A stretch of DNA of 64,000 bases from Eutypa lata. Lineage: Eukaryota; Ascomycota; Sordariomycetes; Xylariales; Diatrypaceae. The translations under genes and the position numbers were made by a program. Under the pieces are notes generated by a model that saw only the letters and a program-made list of their open reading frames with translations, ran no database searches and was not told where the DNA came from. The DNA lies in contig JAKULF010000002.1 in the NCBI GenBank assembly GCA_022661535.1, positions 1 through 64,000 of the forward strand. Direction: 5' to 3'. This document shows, one piece after another, positions 23,806-33,807 of the stretch. Within the stretch, counting starts at the first letter, position 1; the number at the start of each line of letters is the position of its first letter.

Positions 23806-25121
23806 TACGGGAAGGATTTAAGCTTAAAAGCGTGATTGTATTAACGGGGTTTCTGTTATACCTAGCACTATATCTAAACTCCGCCGGCAAAAGATGACCT
23901 CTCGGCTATTATAACCCCTCAGCCCTAAAGGGCTGACTAAGTGGTCGGAGTTCCCGCCCGCCTATTTGCCTACTAAGGGTACGAGGATAAGCATTGTTGA
24001 GCCGCATGACCGTTAAGAAAAGTATGATCAGTAATCGTCCGTAATAACCGTTTTTATCTCATTTTTTTCTTGTAGATCAGTAATGGCGGTAGCGGCATCA
24101 CCGCCTCTACTTGAGTTTGCCTTAAACTCCGCATTCTACACATCTCCTATTGTGTCACTTTCCTATTTCTAGTAGATAAGTGGACCTTATATGCAAGGAG
24201 TAGGAAGGGAAAATAATGTCAACATTTCAACTACCACTCTTTCAACGGAATTTGTGCCTCAAAGTTTTAGTAAGTGAGGGCTTATGCCATTCCTCGGGAG
24301 CTGCACCCGTAATACATGTTCTATTATCTGTGTAAGCTAAGATCTATTCCTGCATACCGAATTATGCGAGGAACAATTTGCTTAGTCGTATCACGTCGAA
24401 TAGCTAAATAGGTAATTAAAAAGAATTTAGGTTAGGTGTGGGAGACTTTCACACGTTCCATGACGTTTACGTAACTAGGTACTGCACCCGTTCTCAGTAT
24501 TATACGTTGCTATATACTGTAATAAGGAGAGCACTCCGAGGAGATGCGCGAACCTCACCTCATCTCATCTTCGCCAGGAACACTCACCGGCACACTCCGA
24601 CAAACACCCGCCCAGGGGGAAAAGAACCTATGACAACCCAATCACGGCAACATGAAAGACCTAACTAATGAGCTGATGGTTGCTTGGTCTTCTAGAAAAG
24701 TGGGAGATTATGCTTTGCAGGATCTCGATAGACATTTTTTACGTTTGACGTTTGACGTAGTTATGACAGGCAGATGAATACATGATTGGAGTAAGAACGT
24801 AAAATTATGCCAGGCACCTACCTAGTTTTTTCTCTGTGACGGCTCCTGGAGTTGAGATATAAAAGTACGCGAAGTCTTCCATGATTACGTGATTTCTAGT
24901 TACTCGGGTGATATGATAATAATCTATAAATAATACTTTACGGAGCCGACAATCTTATAAATCACGAAAATGATTTATATATAGTCCCGACTGTATCAGC
25001 ACCCACATCCAACGAGCCCTACAAGGCTGGGAAATATTTCGGTAATACTGGGCTCCCTTGGAAGGCTGTGCAACAATTAGGTAACACTGGCCCTTATAGT
25101 TTCGAGCGGCCCGATTCCTAG

Positions 25122-25180
25122 AGTCAGATAGACCGACTTATGGAGTCATGTTGACCGACTCATGGTGTCAGATAGAAAGG
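25122..25180. repeat. imperfect 22-bp tandem repeat
   Basis: Two adjacent 22-bp units (25122-25143 and 25144-25165) share AGTCA...GACCGACT.ATGG, and a partial third begins at 25166 with TGTCAGATAGA. Upstream of the FAD/NAD(P)-binding gene by about 600 bp. Confidence 0.7.
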
Positions 25181-25791
25181 GCGAGTTGGTGTCAGCTGAA
25201 CCACGGGTTTTGTATGCTGCCTACAAACAAGTAATGACACTTTGATAGAAGGAAGCGGACCTCGTATGGCGCAATACGACTTGGGGAATGGCGGAAAGCC
25301 TCCCTGGTCTTATAGATCTACCTTGCTTGCTAATTTTGCATGTTGTGCGGCGGGTACCTTACCGCAAGTTAGCAAGAGTGACACCTTGCATGGAGAATAG
25401 ATGACAGGATCCTATTTGGCACCTACAGAGCCAAGGACTGCTCTCTCAGGATTTTTCAAGCCGCATCTACACAGGCAGCATCAAAGTGCCACAATGGGTC
25501 ATATCTCCCGGGCGTACCCAACCACTACACACCAACCCCTGAACGCACATTGAAGCCACTTGGTCACCGAAAAGGACCTCCTGGGAAACACATCAAAGTG
25601 AAATTGATCCCGACGATCATGGCTGTGCCTCGCAACACGGTGTAGCTACATGTGTAAATCCTTTGATATAGGTGATTTCTTACTCCATCGGTAACACCGA
25701 GTCGCCGGAGAGGTTTCGGCACGAGTGTTCAAGGGGGTCGACTTATACAGTTTCACAAGAGTACAAAAGGTCACTGATGACCTACTCTATC

Positions 25792-27855
25792 ATGGCTTCG
25801 TTTCTTGATCCAACATCCAACATCTCACATCTCACATCAGGCCTAGCTCAAAGGTTCAGATCCAAAACACAAAACGCCATCATCATGCCACACGCCACTG
25901 CTCCTGCTGCATCATCAGCAGTATCAGGTACTAGGTCATACAAATCTACCAATGTCCATGTAGCCATAGTCGGCTCGGGACCCCGTGGCACCAGCGCCCT
26001 AGAACGCCTCTGCGCGTCGGCGTCAGACTTCCTCACCCCAGGGGCACGCCTCACAGTCCACGTCATCGATCCCTCGCCACCGGGCGCCGGCCGCGTCTGG
26101 CGCACCGAGCAGGCCCCAGAGCTGCTCATGAACACCGTAACGTCGCAGGTAACGCTATTCACAGACGAGAGCGTCATCTGCCCGGGACCGATTCGTTCTG
26201 GTCCAACCCTGTACGAATGGGCCGCTGCGGCTGAACCCGAGCTCCTGGTTGGCCCCGACGACTACCCGACTCGTGCCCAGTACGGCCGCTACCTGGAATG
26301 GGTCTTTGACGAGGTAGTCCGAAGCGCCCCGGCCGACGTCGACGTCGAGGTACACGCCGCGCGGGCGGTCCGCCTCGACGACGCGCGGGACGGCCGCCAC
26401 CAGACCCTCGTTCTCTCCAACGGACGCACGCTCTCCAGTCTCGCGGCCGTGATCCTCGCACAGGGCCACCTGCCGCTGCGCCCGGACGCAGAACAGCAGC
26501 AACTCACTATGTACGCGCAGCGGAACGGCCTGCGCCACATCGAACCCTCCAACCCGGCGGACGTCGACCTCTCCTCCATCGCACCTGGCGAGCCGGTCCT
26601 CCTGCGCGGCCTCGGCCTTAACTTCTTCGACTACATGACGCTGTTGACCACGGGCCGAGGCGGCCGTTTCACAAACAGACCAGGGGGCCGCGGCCTGCGC
26701 TACCACCCCTCCGGGAACGAGCCCCGCCTTTATGCCGGTTCCCGCCGCGGTGTCCCGTACCAGGCGCGCGGTGACAATGCCAAGGGCCCGTATGGTCGTC
26801 ATATGCCGCTCATTCTTACCGACGATGTGATTGCCGAGTTCCACCGGCGCGCTAACTCCGGGGATGCTCCGGATTTCCTGAGCGAGATATGGCCCCTCGT
26901 CGCGAAGGAGGTGGAGACAATCTACTACGAGGGCGTACTGGGACAGCAAGGATGCGAGTTCCGGGACCGATTCCTAGCCACCGCGCACAACAGCCCCGAG
27001 GAGGTCGCGGTCCTCGCCGAGTTCGACATCCCCGCTGCTGACCGCTGGTCCTGGGAGCGCATCCAGCGACCCTACGGCAAGCGGTCGTTCTCCACCCCAG
27101 CTGCCTGGAAAGACTGGCTCCTCGGCTACCTCCGCGAAGACGCCACCCAAGCCGCCCTCGGCAACGTCGAGGGGCCCCTGAAGGCCGCGCTCGACGTGAT
27201 GCGCGACCTGCGCAACGAGCTGCGCCTCGTCGTCGACCACGCCGGGCTGGCGGGCGCCTCGCGCCGCGACCACCTCGACCGCTGGTACACGCCGCTCAAC
27301 GCGTTCCTGTCGATCGGGCCGCCCCGGCAGCGCATCGAGCAGCTGGTGGCGCTGATGGAGGCCGGGGTGCTGGACGTGCTCGGCCCGCACCTGCAGGTCC
27401 GCGCCGAGGATGATGGAGCTTGGGTCGCGCGCTCGCCCGAGATACCCGACCTGGCGGTCCGCGTGACGACGCTGGTGGAGGCGCGCCTCCCGGAGCCGAA
27501 CTTGAGACACACTGCTGATGAGCTCCTGGCGCACCTGCTGGCGACGGGCCAGTGCCGCCCCCACTCTGTCGACGGCTACGAGACGGGCGGGCTGGATGTC
27601 ACGCTCAGCCCCTATCGTGTGGTTGATTGCGAAGGCCGCGGGCATGCGAGACGGTTTGCTGTTGGTGTTCCGACCGAGGGCGTCCACTGGGTGACGGCGG
27701 CCGGGGCCAGACCGGGTGTCAACTCGGTCACGCTGTGCGACACGGACGCCGTGGCGCGCGCGGCGCTCCATGCCGCGAGGACTGAGATGGACAGGAGCTG
27801 CGAGCTACAGACGATGAAGGTCAGGGCGTTGTCGATTGTGGAGATCGCAGTCTGA
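25792..27855 (+). CDS. FAD/NAD(P)-binding flavoprotein, intronless and GC-rich
   Basis: A 687-residue single-exon protein if started at ATG 25792 (A at -3); ATGs at 25777 and 25885 are alternatives. The dinucleotide fold starts at about residue 55: HVAIVGSGPRGTSALERL, followed by HVIDPSPPGAGRVWR and LLMNTV, the hallmark of the large FAD-NAD(P)-binding family (PF13454 type) common in actinobacteria. Further blocks include LILAQGH-like AVILAQGHLP, GLGLNFFDYM, and YRGVPYQARG-like GSRRGVPYQARG. The enzyme is probably a flavin-dependent oxidoreductase or N-hydroxylase relative; substrate unknown. Third-codon positions are strongly G/C, unlike the AT-rich flanks, and no intron interrupts more than 2 kb, so transfer from bacteria is possible. 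It lies beside a run of metabolic genes. Confidence 0.82.
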   Translation: MASFLDPTSNISHLTSGLAQRFRSKTQNAIIMPHATAPAASSAVSGTRSYKSTNVHVAIVGSGPRGTSALERLCASASDFLTPGARLTVHVIDPSPPGAGRVWRTEQAPELLMNTVTSQVTLFTDESVICPGPIRSGPTLYEWAAAAEPELLVGPDDYPTRAQYGRYLEWVFDEVVRSAPADVDVEVHAARAVRLDDARDGRHQTLVLSNGRTLSSLAAVILAQGHLPLRPDAEQQQLTMYAQRNGLRHIEPSNPADVDLSSIAPGEPVLLRGLGLNFFDYMTLLTTGRGGRFTNRPGGRGLRYHPSGNEPRLYAGSRRGVPYQARGDNAKGPYGRHMPLILTDDVIAEFHRRANSGDAPDFLSEIWPLVAKEVETIYYEGVLGQQGCEFRDRFLATAHNSPEEVAVLAEFDIPAADRWSWERIQRPYGKRSFSTPAAWKDWLLGYLREDATQAALGNVEGPLKAALDVMRDLRNELRLVVDHAGLAGASRRDHLDRWYTPLNAFLSIGPPRQRIEQLVALMEAGVLDVLGPHLQVRAEDDGAWVARSPEIPDLAVRVTTLVEARLPEPNLRHTADELLAHLLATGQCRPHSVDGYETGGLDVTLSPYRVVDCEGRGHARRFAVGVPTEGVHWVTAAGARPGVNSVTLCDTDAVARAALHAARTEMDRSCELQTMKVRALSIVEIAV

Positions 27856-28608
27856 TTACTGAATCCTCCCGGAGACTCCCCGAAGGGGATAATTACTTCT
27901 AACACCAACAAATTTCCTTACCGGCATGCACATAATCAACGGATATAAGGGGTATAGATATATGGATACGCGAGTTAGATGGTTTTGGCGTTAAAATAAT
28001 GTAGATGGGCTACACAAGGATGCTTCGAATTTCATATTTATACTATGTACCTAAATCTTAAACTTTATTAAACATTATTGCTAGTTACGAATTATCTCCA
28101 TCATTTTCTTTGGAGATTTATTCATATTTTGCCGCTCAAAACCGATTGCTAAGATGAAGGGTACCTAGTAAATGTTTCGAGCTGTCGCAATACATCTTTC
28201 TTGATACCTACCTCTAGGGTGCACAAGTGAGGGGCTAATGGCGTAGCACCCCATTCGGACCCCTGAATACTCCTAATTAGAATAACGGCTACTTTGGTTG
28301 TTGGGATAAAATAAAATAAAATCGACAGAGAATGCCTATACCGCGTTATTGTATACATCTACAGTTATTTGCACTGAATGGATGATGCAGTTTATTAGAC
28401 ACGAATATATATGATAGACGTTTAGCCATTCAACCATCAGCTATTGTAGAGCTTAGCAACTATGCCGGTTATTCTCGGTAGGAATAGGTACAGGGTAAGG
28501 CATTCAGGTCGTATAGTTCTCAAGATTGTATTTATATAGAACAACCTCTCAGAAACGTCACTAATGCCAGCGGAACCGTGATATTGACAGTTGATATAGA
28601 GCGTCATC
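27856..28608. other. intergenic region between convergent genes
   Basis: About 750 bp of AT-rich DNA between two 3' ends. A GGAGACTCCCCGAAGGGGAT segment just after the flavoprotein stop could form a short hairpin. No gene seen. Confidence 0.5.
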
Positions 28609-29195
28609 TTAAGCATCTGGTCGTTTATATTCCCCCTTCTCTACCATCTCATTGATCGTCTTCTCCGTAACCTGCATTGCCTCAACACCAGCTGGCGTGC
28701 CGCAATAGACCATTGCCTGCAGAACCGCCTCCCTGATCTCGGTTTCGGTTAGGCCGTTATTGATAGCGCCACGGGTATGCAGCGCCAACTCCAGCCACGC
28801 TTTCTGGGCGATTATTATGCCCAAGTCTGATTGCCACGGTCAGCAGATGTCACCTAGTGATTATTCTGGATAGGAGAGATGTTTGAAGCTCTGTGAAATC
28901 GTACTCGATATGGTTTGATTGTGAGATGGGGAAGTTATTGGCCTCTTTTCCTTCTTTCTTTGTAGAAATTGCACTTACTCAGTAGACTGCGTTGCTTTCG
29001 GTCTAGACCTGGACGCCTCCAGACGGTACCCCAGGCGAATTCAGTAATGAGTTCCTGTCCGGGGCGCGAGAACGAGCTGGCGTTCCCCAATGCGCCGCAG
29101 ACATATTCATCGCCGAGAACTTCCCGCCGCACCTTTAGCCCCTCTTCGAATAGTTGATGGTGATGTAGGTCATCGGGTTTCGGGATCGTGGACAT
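28609..29195 (-). CDS. carboxymuconolactone decarboxylase family protein
   Basis: Two exons, 29195-28979 and 28826-28609, give 144 residues; the 152-nt intron has donor GTAAGT and branch CTGAC. The chain shows the family pattern in order: a short N-terminal helix ([12 protein letters not shown]), [30 protein letters not shown], then the second helical pair [30 protein letters not shown] and a terminal helix. This is the gamma-carboxymuconolactone decarboxylase/AhpD-like fold (PF02627). True decarboxylases act in the protocatechuate branch of the beta-ketoadipate pathway; many fungal paralogues are of unknown activity. No AhpD CxxC motif is present, arguing against a peroxidase role. Its place beside a transporter, a regulator and oxidoreductases fits an aromatic or small-acid pathway. 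Confidence 0.88.
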
Positions 29196-30208
29196 GATGA
29201 TACGGTTAATTGGATTTCAGCGAAAGTAAGGGGATACGTCGGAATGTAACCTTGTCTTTGGTGTGGAGCTGTGACTATAATTGCTCTCGTGACCTTTGTA
29301 TGGTGCTTTTTTATAACCTTTTTCTCTCTCTCGCACCTTTGCGAGCTGAGTCAGAAAAGACGTCAAGATGCACCGAATTTTCAGATTCTTTCGGTAGCGT
29401 TCGCCACACCGTACCACTCATTTGGGCTTATCTAATTCCGAGTCACACTTTTCTCCCCCTGTCTTGGGCTTACTCCAGATCCGCCCTCCCGGTTATTGGA
29501 TCTTTCTGAACATGAGAACAGTCATCTATATCGCAACGTCAGATCTCATACGTAACATTGTCCAAGAAATTCGGCGGTTTCCGAAGTCGTGACAGGGACT
29601 GAGGAAGTAGCCGGGACACAACCAATGCCACAGTGACGAATGTGAACTGGTAATATGCTGATCGCTCTCGATAATTATCTGGAACTAAATCATGTCTCAG
29701 GAGTCATGGTATCAAATTGGTTGCACAATAGCTTTCTATCCGTCGTGTAGATCAATAAGATGGGATGTTTAGATAGCATCGTTTGACCCGTGAACAAAGT
29801 CACGTCCCACACCAAAAGAAAGAAAAAGGGAAAAAAGACTTATACTAACAGCATCGACCGAAGAATGGACAAGGTATTTGTAGCGTCGAGTGCACTGTAA
29901 AATATGGTAACACAAAGTATGTTTAAGGTTTCAAGGCTTTCATTCATTGCTTGAAGGTTTAACATTTCAATTTCAATACACGCGATCTTCATATAAAAAT
30001 ATAAAAATACAAAAGCACAGAACGAACAAAGGTTCATATTCGGCCTCTCTTTAACATTCTATTTACAATGGCAACTTAATCTCGCTGCTCTCTTGATCCT
30101 ATTTGGCGATCTTGTATAAACATGACTCTACCCCTTTACGTTCCCCTCTAGTATGGTCTACCATATCTAATCTCTAAAACATGAATCATCTTTTAACTTT
30201 ATCTTCTA
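29196..30208. other. intergenic region
   Basis: About 1 kb: upstream flank of the CMD-family gene and 3' flank of the transporter. No open frame with coding character; a short AAAAATATAAAAATAC-like run lies near 29995-30012. Confidence 0.5.
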
Positions 30209-31489
30209 CTATACCTTCACCTTCAAAACGAAACCAGTTTTCGCAATTCTTGCAGCCAAGGCCACCATTGCCCCAAGGAATATTGAGGAGGCGGCAAACA
30301 TTTGAGCCCCTAAATAGTCCCCACCCTGGCTTTGGATCAGTGCACCACAAATAGCTGGACCAGTCAGATTTGCAAAGCTAACAAGGCACAATATCATTCC
30401 AACGCGTGTACCAGTCCTACTAGGCTCGGGCGTCATTGTTGTCGCTGCTGCTGGGAATAGAGCTTGTAGTGCAGCAGCAAGTAATCCGTATATCACAGTG
30501 AATGCTATGAGGCCTTCAGCTGAACTGACCGCAGCCCAACAATACACAAGTACACTTGCCGCTAGACTAACCACAATTAGACTGTTGAGCACTCCAGCCC
30601 ATCTATCGGCGACTATATTGGGGATGATGCGTCCAAATATACCGACGCCGTTCAAGATCATGATTAAGAAGATGGGCTCCGTGATACCAATCTTATCGCG
30701 GGCGAAGGTGCTCAAGTAGAAGAATGCGAAGTAGAGACCCCAGAAGTTCAAGAAGAAACTTATCGAAAATAGGACGAAAGGTAATTCCTTGAAAGCAGAG
30801 GTGTCTATCCAAGGACCGATTTTCCGGGGTGGCAAACGCGGCCTGAGCCACACGAGGCAGGGTAGATAGGTTGCAAGCATGATGAAACCCATGATGCGCA
30901 AAGTCCAGGGGAAACCAAAATTCCTGTGGAAGATCAATTCGTTGATGAGGACCGGATACACAAGACCGCCCAGAGCAGCTCCGGCAGCAGCGACCCCCAC
31001 GCTAAAGGCTCGGTTTCTTTTGAAGTATTGGGACAGCACAGCCAAAGCAGGGCAAAATGTCAAGCCGTTGCCGATACCGAGGCACACCGCCTGTGCAAGG
31101 AAGATCTGATAATAGGTCGTGGCCAAAGACGTCATGAATAAGCCGAAGACCTGAAGAAAGACGCCACAATAAAACGTAACGACGAAGTGTCCAGTGTCTG
31201 TCATACGCCCCGCAGCAACGCCGATGAAGAAGAGGAAGAAGACCTGGACACTTCCAATCCAGGATATCGAAGAGGCCGATTTGTCAAGGATCTGCAGGTA
31301 ATATTGCTGGAAGACTCCGTAACCATTTGCAACACCCCACGTATTGAAGAAGACAATGTGCATGCAGAGGACCTGCGTCCATGCTGTGACACCTCTGTCA
31401 GGGGGTTCTGTATCTTCTTGCCCCGGAGATGAATATTCCAAGTCGTCTACAAGAGTTTTCTCAGCTCCTCTTTTCCACGTCAAACGCAT
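30209..31489 (-). CDS. MFS transporter, monocarboxylate (MCT/MCH) type
   Basis: A 426-residue, single-exon membrane protein starting at the ATG at 31489; the frame is open further upstream but without another ATG. About twelve hydrophobic segments run from residue 40 to 420. Family features are the first-helix motif GVANGYGVFQQYY, GxGNGLTFCPALAVLSQYFKRNRAFSVGVAAAGAALGGLVYP at helices 4-5 (the MCT signature region), and RTGTRVGMILCLVSFANLTGPAICGAL near helix 11. The short hydrophilic N-terminus and modest central loop fit fungal MCH-type porters. Known members move monocarboxylates, riboflavin or related organic acids across plasma membrane or vacuole; the substrate here is unknown. It diverges from the Zn2Cys6 regulator, a pairing common for pathway-specific uptake. 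Confidence 0.88.
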   Translation of the reverse strand: MRLTWKRGAEKTLVDDLEYSSPGQEDTEPPDRGVTAWTQVLCMHIVFFNTWGVANGYGVFQQYYLQILDKSASSISWIGSVQVFFLFFIGVAAGRMTDTGHFVVTFYCGVFLQVFGLFMTSLATTYYQIFLAQAVCLGIGNGLTFCPALAVLSQYFKRNRAFSVGVAAAGAALGGLVYPVLINELIFHRNFGFPWTLRIMGFIMLATYLPCLVWLRPRLPPRKIGPWIDTSAFKELPFVLFSISFFLNFWGLYFAFFYLSTFARDKIGITEPIFLIMILNGVGIFGRIIPNIVADRWAGVLNSLIVVSLAASVLVYCWAAVSSAEGLIAFTVIYGLLAAALQALFPAAATTMTPEPSRTGTRVGMILCLVSFANLTGPAICGALIQSQGGDYLGAQMFAASSIFLGAMVALAARIAKTGFVLKVKV

Positions 31490-31978
31490 CTTGAGTACGA
31501 GTTTGTAAGTATATGGTGTTGTGATTGGAGGACTGCGTAATAATAGTCGGTAATTAAATCGAGATCGGTGGACAAATGCTCGTTCAATAATGAAGTACTT
31601 GGTATGCCGAACAGTGTTATACAAAGGAGAAACACAAATTAATAGGTTATTAGTATAGAAATTGAGGATCTGCCTGCTTGTCTAATACCACCATGCGGTT
31701 ACAGAGTATGAAGTTGAAGAAGATCGTCAAAAAGGGGTTTTATGTGCTAGCCCCGCTCTTCCCGCTATACCCGACATACCCGCCTTTCCCGTAGTGACGT
31801 TATGACTTCCGCGTTAACCATTGACACCGCTATATCCGCCATTCACTTCATTTTTCGCTTTTCAGTCTACAACCTCTAAGCGCACCTTTGGATCGCGCCC
31901 CTTATCCCGATCTGATGCGGAGATCGCCGTTGCTTCATTTCAGCTGTGGTTGACTAAGTACCTACCTAGGTTACGCCA
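31490..31978. promoter_or_regulatory. divergent promoter between MFS transporter and Zn2Cys6 regulator
   Basis: A 489-bp shared upstream region. Zn2Cys6 proteins bind CGG-type triplets; several CCG/CCGC and CGC elements occur near 31755-31800 (for example CCCGCTCTTCCCGC). A dedicated operator cannot be assigned by eye. Confidence 0.45.
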
Positions 31979-33652
31979 ATGTCCACCTTGATAGGTCGTA
32001 AACGGGCAAGGCTTGCATGCAAGACATGTCGAGAGCTTAAGCGCAAGTGTGACGGCCAGCAGCCCTGTGGGACCTGTGTCCGCTTCGAATATGACTGCAC
32101 CTACCGTGGGGCCTCTGTCAGCAGCAGACAGAAAGCAAGAGGAGACCTCCGCCGGCAGGACGTCTTGCCACCCTCCTCGCCACGCAGCGCTTCATCCCCG
32201 CACAACGGCGAACCTCGAGTGCCAGCACCTCCCTCGCATAGCAACACTCGCTCTCTAGAGGCCAATTCAGGGGCTACTTTTCTCAGGAGGCTGGCCCTCA
32301 GACTGGACCCGAACTCTGCGCCGCGACTCCACACTTTCGCCTGGAATGCCTTTCTCGGGGCGCGGAAGATCGGGTACATCCCGACGCCATTGCCCATCAC
32401 GCGGATGTTATCCTTGGAGACTATGCGGCAGCTAGCGCTTGCTTATTTCCAGAAGGTGGATCCGACGTATGGCTTCATCGATCGTCAAGATCTCGAGCGC
32501 CGCATTGAACGTAGATGGGCGGGGTCGAACGCCGAGCCAATGCAAGACGCTATTCTTTGCGGTGTAGCAGCTCTTGGATGCCTGTTCTCCCATGTCCAGC
32601 CAACAAAAGTGGAGCTTGACCTTGTCGAGTCGGCGAGACTGGTCCTAGAGCATGCCGTGTCTGACGTCCCGACTACCGCTAGTATCACGGCCTGGTTACT
32701 TCGGGTCGTCTACTTGAGGATTTCCGATACTCATCATACCGCCTGGATGGCAAGTGGCATACTGATGCATATGGTTGAGGCTGCTGGGTTACACCATGAG
32801 CCGTCTAGTGACACCGTTCTACCGTCCACTCCGGGAGTAGAGCTGGAGCTACGGAGAAGACTCGTAGCTGTCTCTCAACATCTCAACATCTGGGCGTCTT
32901 TCGATATGGGCCGGTCGAGGGTCGCGCTCTGCAATGCCACAGTCGCCATGCCTTCGAGGCAGCCGGGGGACCAAACCCTCGAGTTGATGGAACTTCTACC
33001 ATATTCTGCCGAGCTTGACCCTCAGAAGTCCCCCAATGTTGCTGAGCTGGAAGCCGCTCTCCTCGAAGTCATCAACCGGGTACACACCACCCCTCCGTCA
33101 ATCCTTGCTCAGTGTAACTTGGCGCTTTGTCTATGTCGAAGGCTGCAGTCCATGGGTGCTTCGTTCGCAGGGAAGAACCTCGAGCAAATGCTGGCACTAT
33201 GCTCGAAAGGGGTCCAAGCTGCTAACACTATCCTTGATGAGCGTTCACCATGGCACCACCTAGCCAATGTGCCGTTCCAAATTGTGTGCCTATTACTTGC
33301 TATAGACCATGATTCATCAACACCTTGTCTCAAAGACGCAGTATCTTGTCTCAACAAGGTCGCCCAGGTCTATAATACCAACGCGATACAAGAAGCACTG
33401 AGAACGGCTTCATCACTGATCGCTCTACACATAAGATGGAAGGAAAGATGCACGGCGGCTCTGCGGGATATATTGGTCACCTTACCAGTCAGTCCCGTTG
33501 AGGGCAGTGATGCAGGCCCAGCACCTCATATCTCAGATAGTGCTCAGTGGTTAACTAGCTTATCCGAGGATTTGTCGTCTCTTCCTTGTTTTGATATTGA
33601 CGAATTCATAGTGCCGACATTTCTTAGAGATGATCATGGTAACAGTCTTTAA
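31979..33652 (+). CDS. Zn2Cys6 fungal transcription factor
   Basis: 557 residues in one exon, starting at ATG 31979. The Zn2Cys6 binuclear cluster is at the N-terminus: C14, C17, C24, C30, C33 and C40 with RELKRKCDG between, and basic residues (RKRAR) before it. A Ser/Pro/Arg-rich linker follows to about residue 100. From about 110 to 400 lies the fungal-specific transcription-factor region, including FQKVDPTYGFIDRQDLERR, the helical ILCGVAALGCLFS and the MASGILMHMVEAAGLHHEP block, the last typical of the xylanolytic-activator-like MHR domain. It probably regulates the divergent transporter and nearby genes; this is inference from position. Nothing suggests truncation. Confidence 0.93.
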   Translation: MSTLIGRKRARLACKTCRELKRKCDGQQPCGTCVRFEYDCTYRGASVSSRQKARGDLRRQDVLPPSSPRSASSPHNGEPRVPAPPSHSNTRSLEANSGATFLRRLALRLDPNSAPRLHTFAWNAFLGARKIGYIPTPLPITRMLSLETMRQLALAYFQKVDPTYGFIDRQDLERRIERRWAGSNAEPMQDAILCGVAALGCLFSHVQPTKVELDLVESARLVLEHAVSDVPTTASITAWLLRVVYLRISDTHHTAWMASGILMHMVEAAGLHHEPSSDTVLPSTPGVELELRRRLVAVSQHLNIWASFDMGRSRVALCNATVAMPSRQPGDQTLELMELLPYSAELDPQKSPNVAELEAALLEVINRVHTTPPSILAQCNLALCLCRRLQSMGASFAGKNLEQMLALCSKGVQAANTILDERSPWHHLANVPFQIVCLLLAIDHDSSTPCLKDAVSCLNKVAQVYNTNAIQEALRTASSLIALHIRWKERCTAALRDILVTLPVSPVEGSDAGPAPHISDSAQWLTSLSEDLSSLPCFDIDEFIVPTFLRDDHGNSL

Positions 33653-33807
33653 TAATCACAACTGATATTGACGTGTGATAATTGCTAAATAAATGTACAT
33701 TTTTATACACAATGGCGAGGGATTATCATATGTAGTTTAGCTTCTGTACATATCCCCCTCTTGCAAAAGAGCAGCTCAGTCGACACCCGGCGTGTCATTA
33801 ACCCCTA

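Larger units (their letters stand above)
21420..25791. other. gene-poor region, 4.4 kb
   Basis: No convincing gene on either strand. Short frames such as plus 22430-22615 and plus 24438-24668 lack codon character. The region is AT-leaning, contains two small tandem repeats (listed separately) and a short inverted repeat CAGCCCTAAAGGGCTG near 23920-23940. It may hold decayed transposon pieces, but nothing is identifiable by eye. Confidence 0.5.

Noticed and set aside
25122..25180. CRISPR-like repeat array
   Set aside because: Only two to three adjacent 22-bp units with no spacers, in a eukaryotic genome.
26155..27771. Minus-strand frames up to 265 codons opposite the flavoprotein
   Set aside because: Antisense to a family-assigned protein; Arg-rich low-complexity translations typical of GC-rich shadows.
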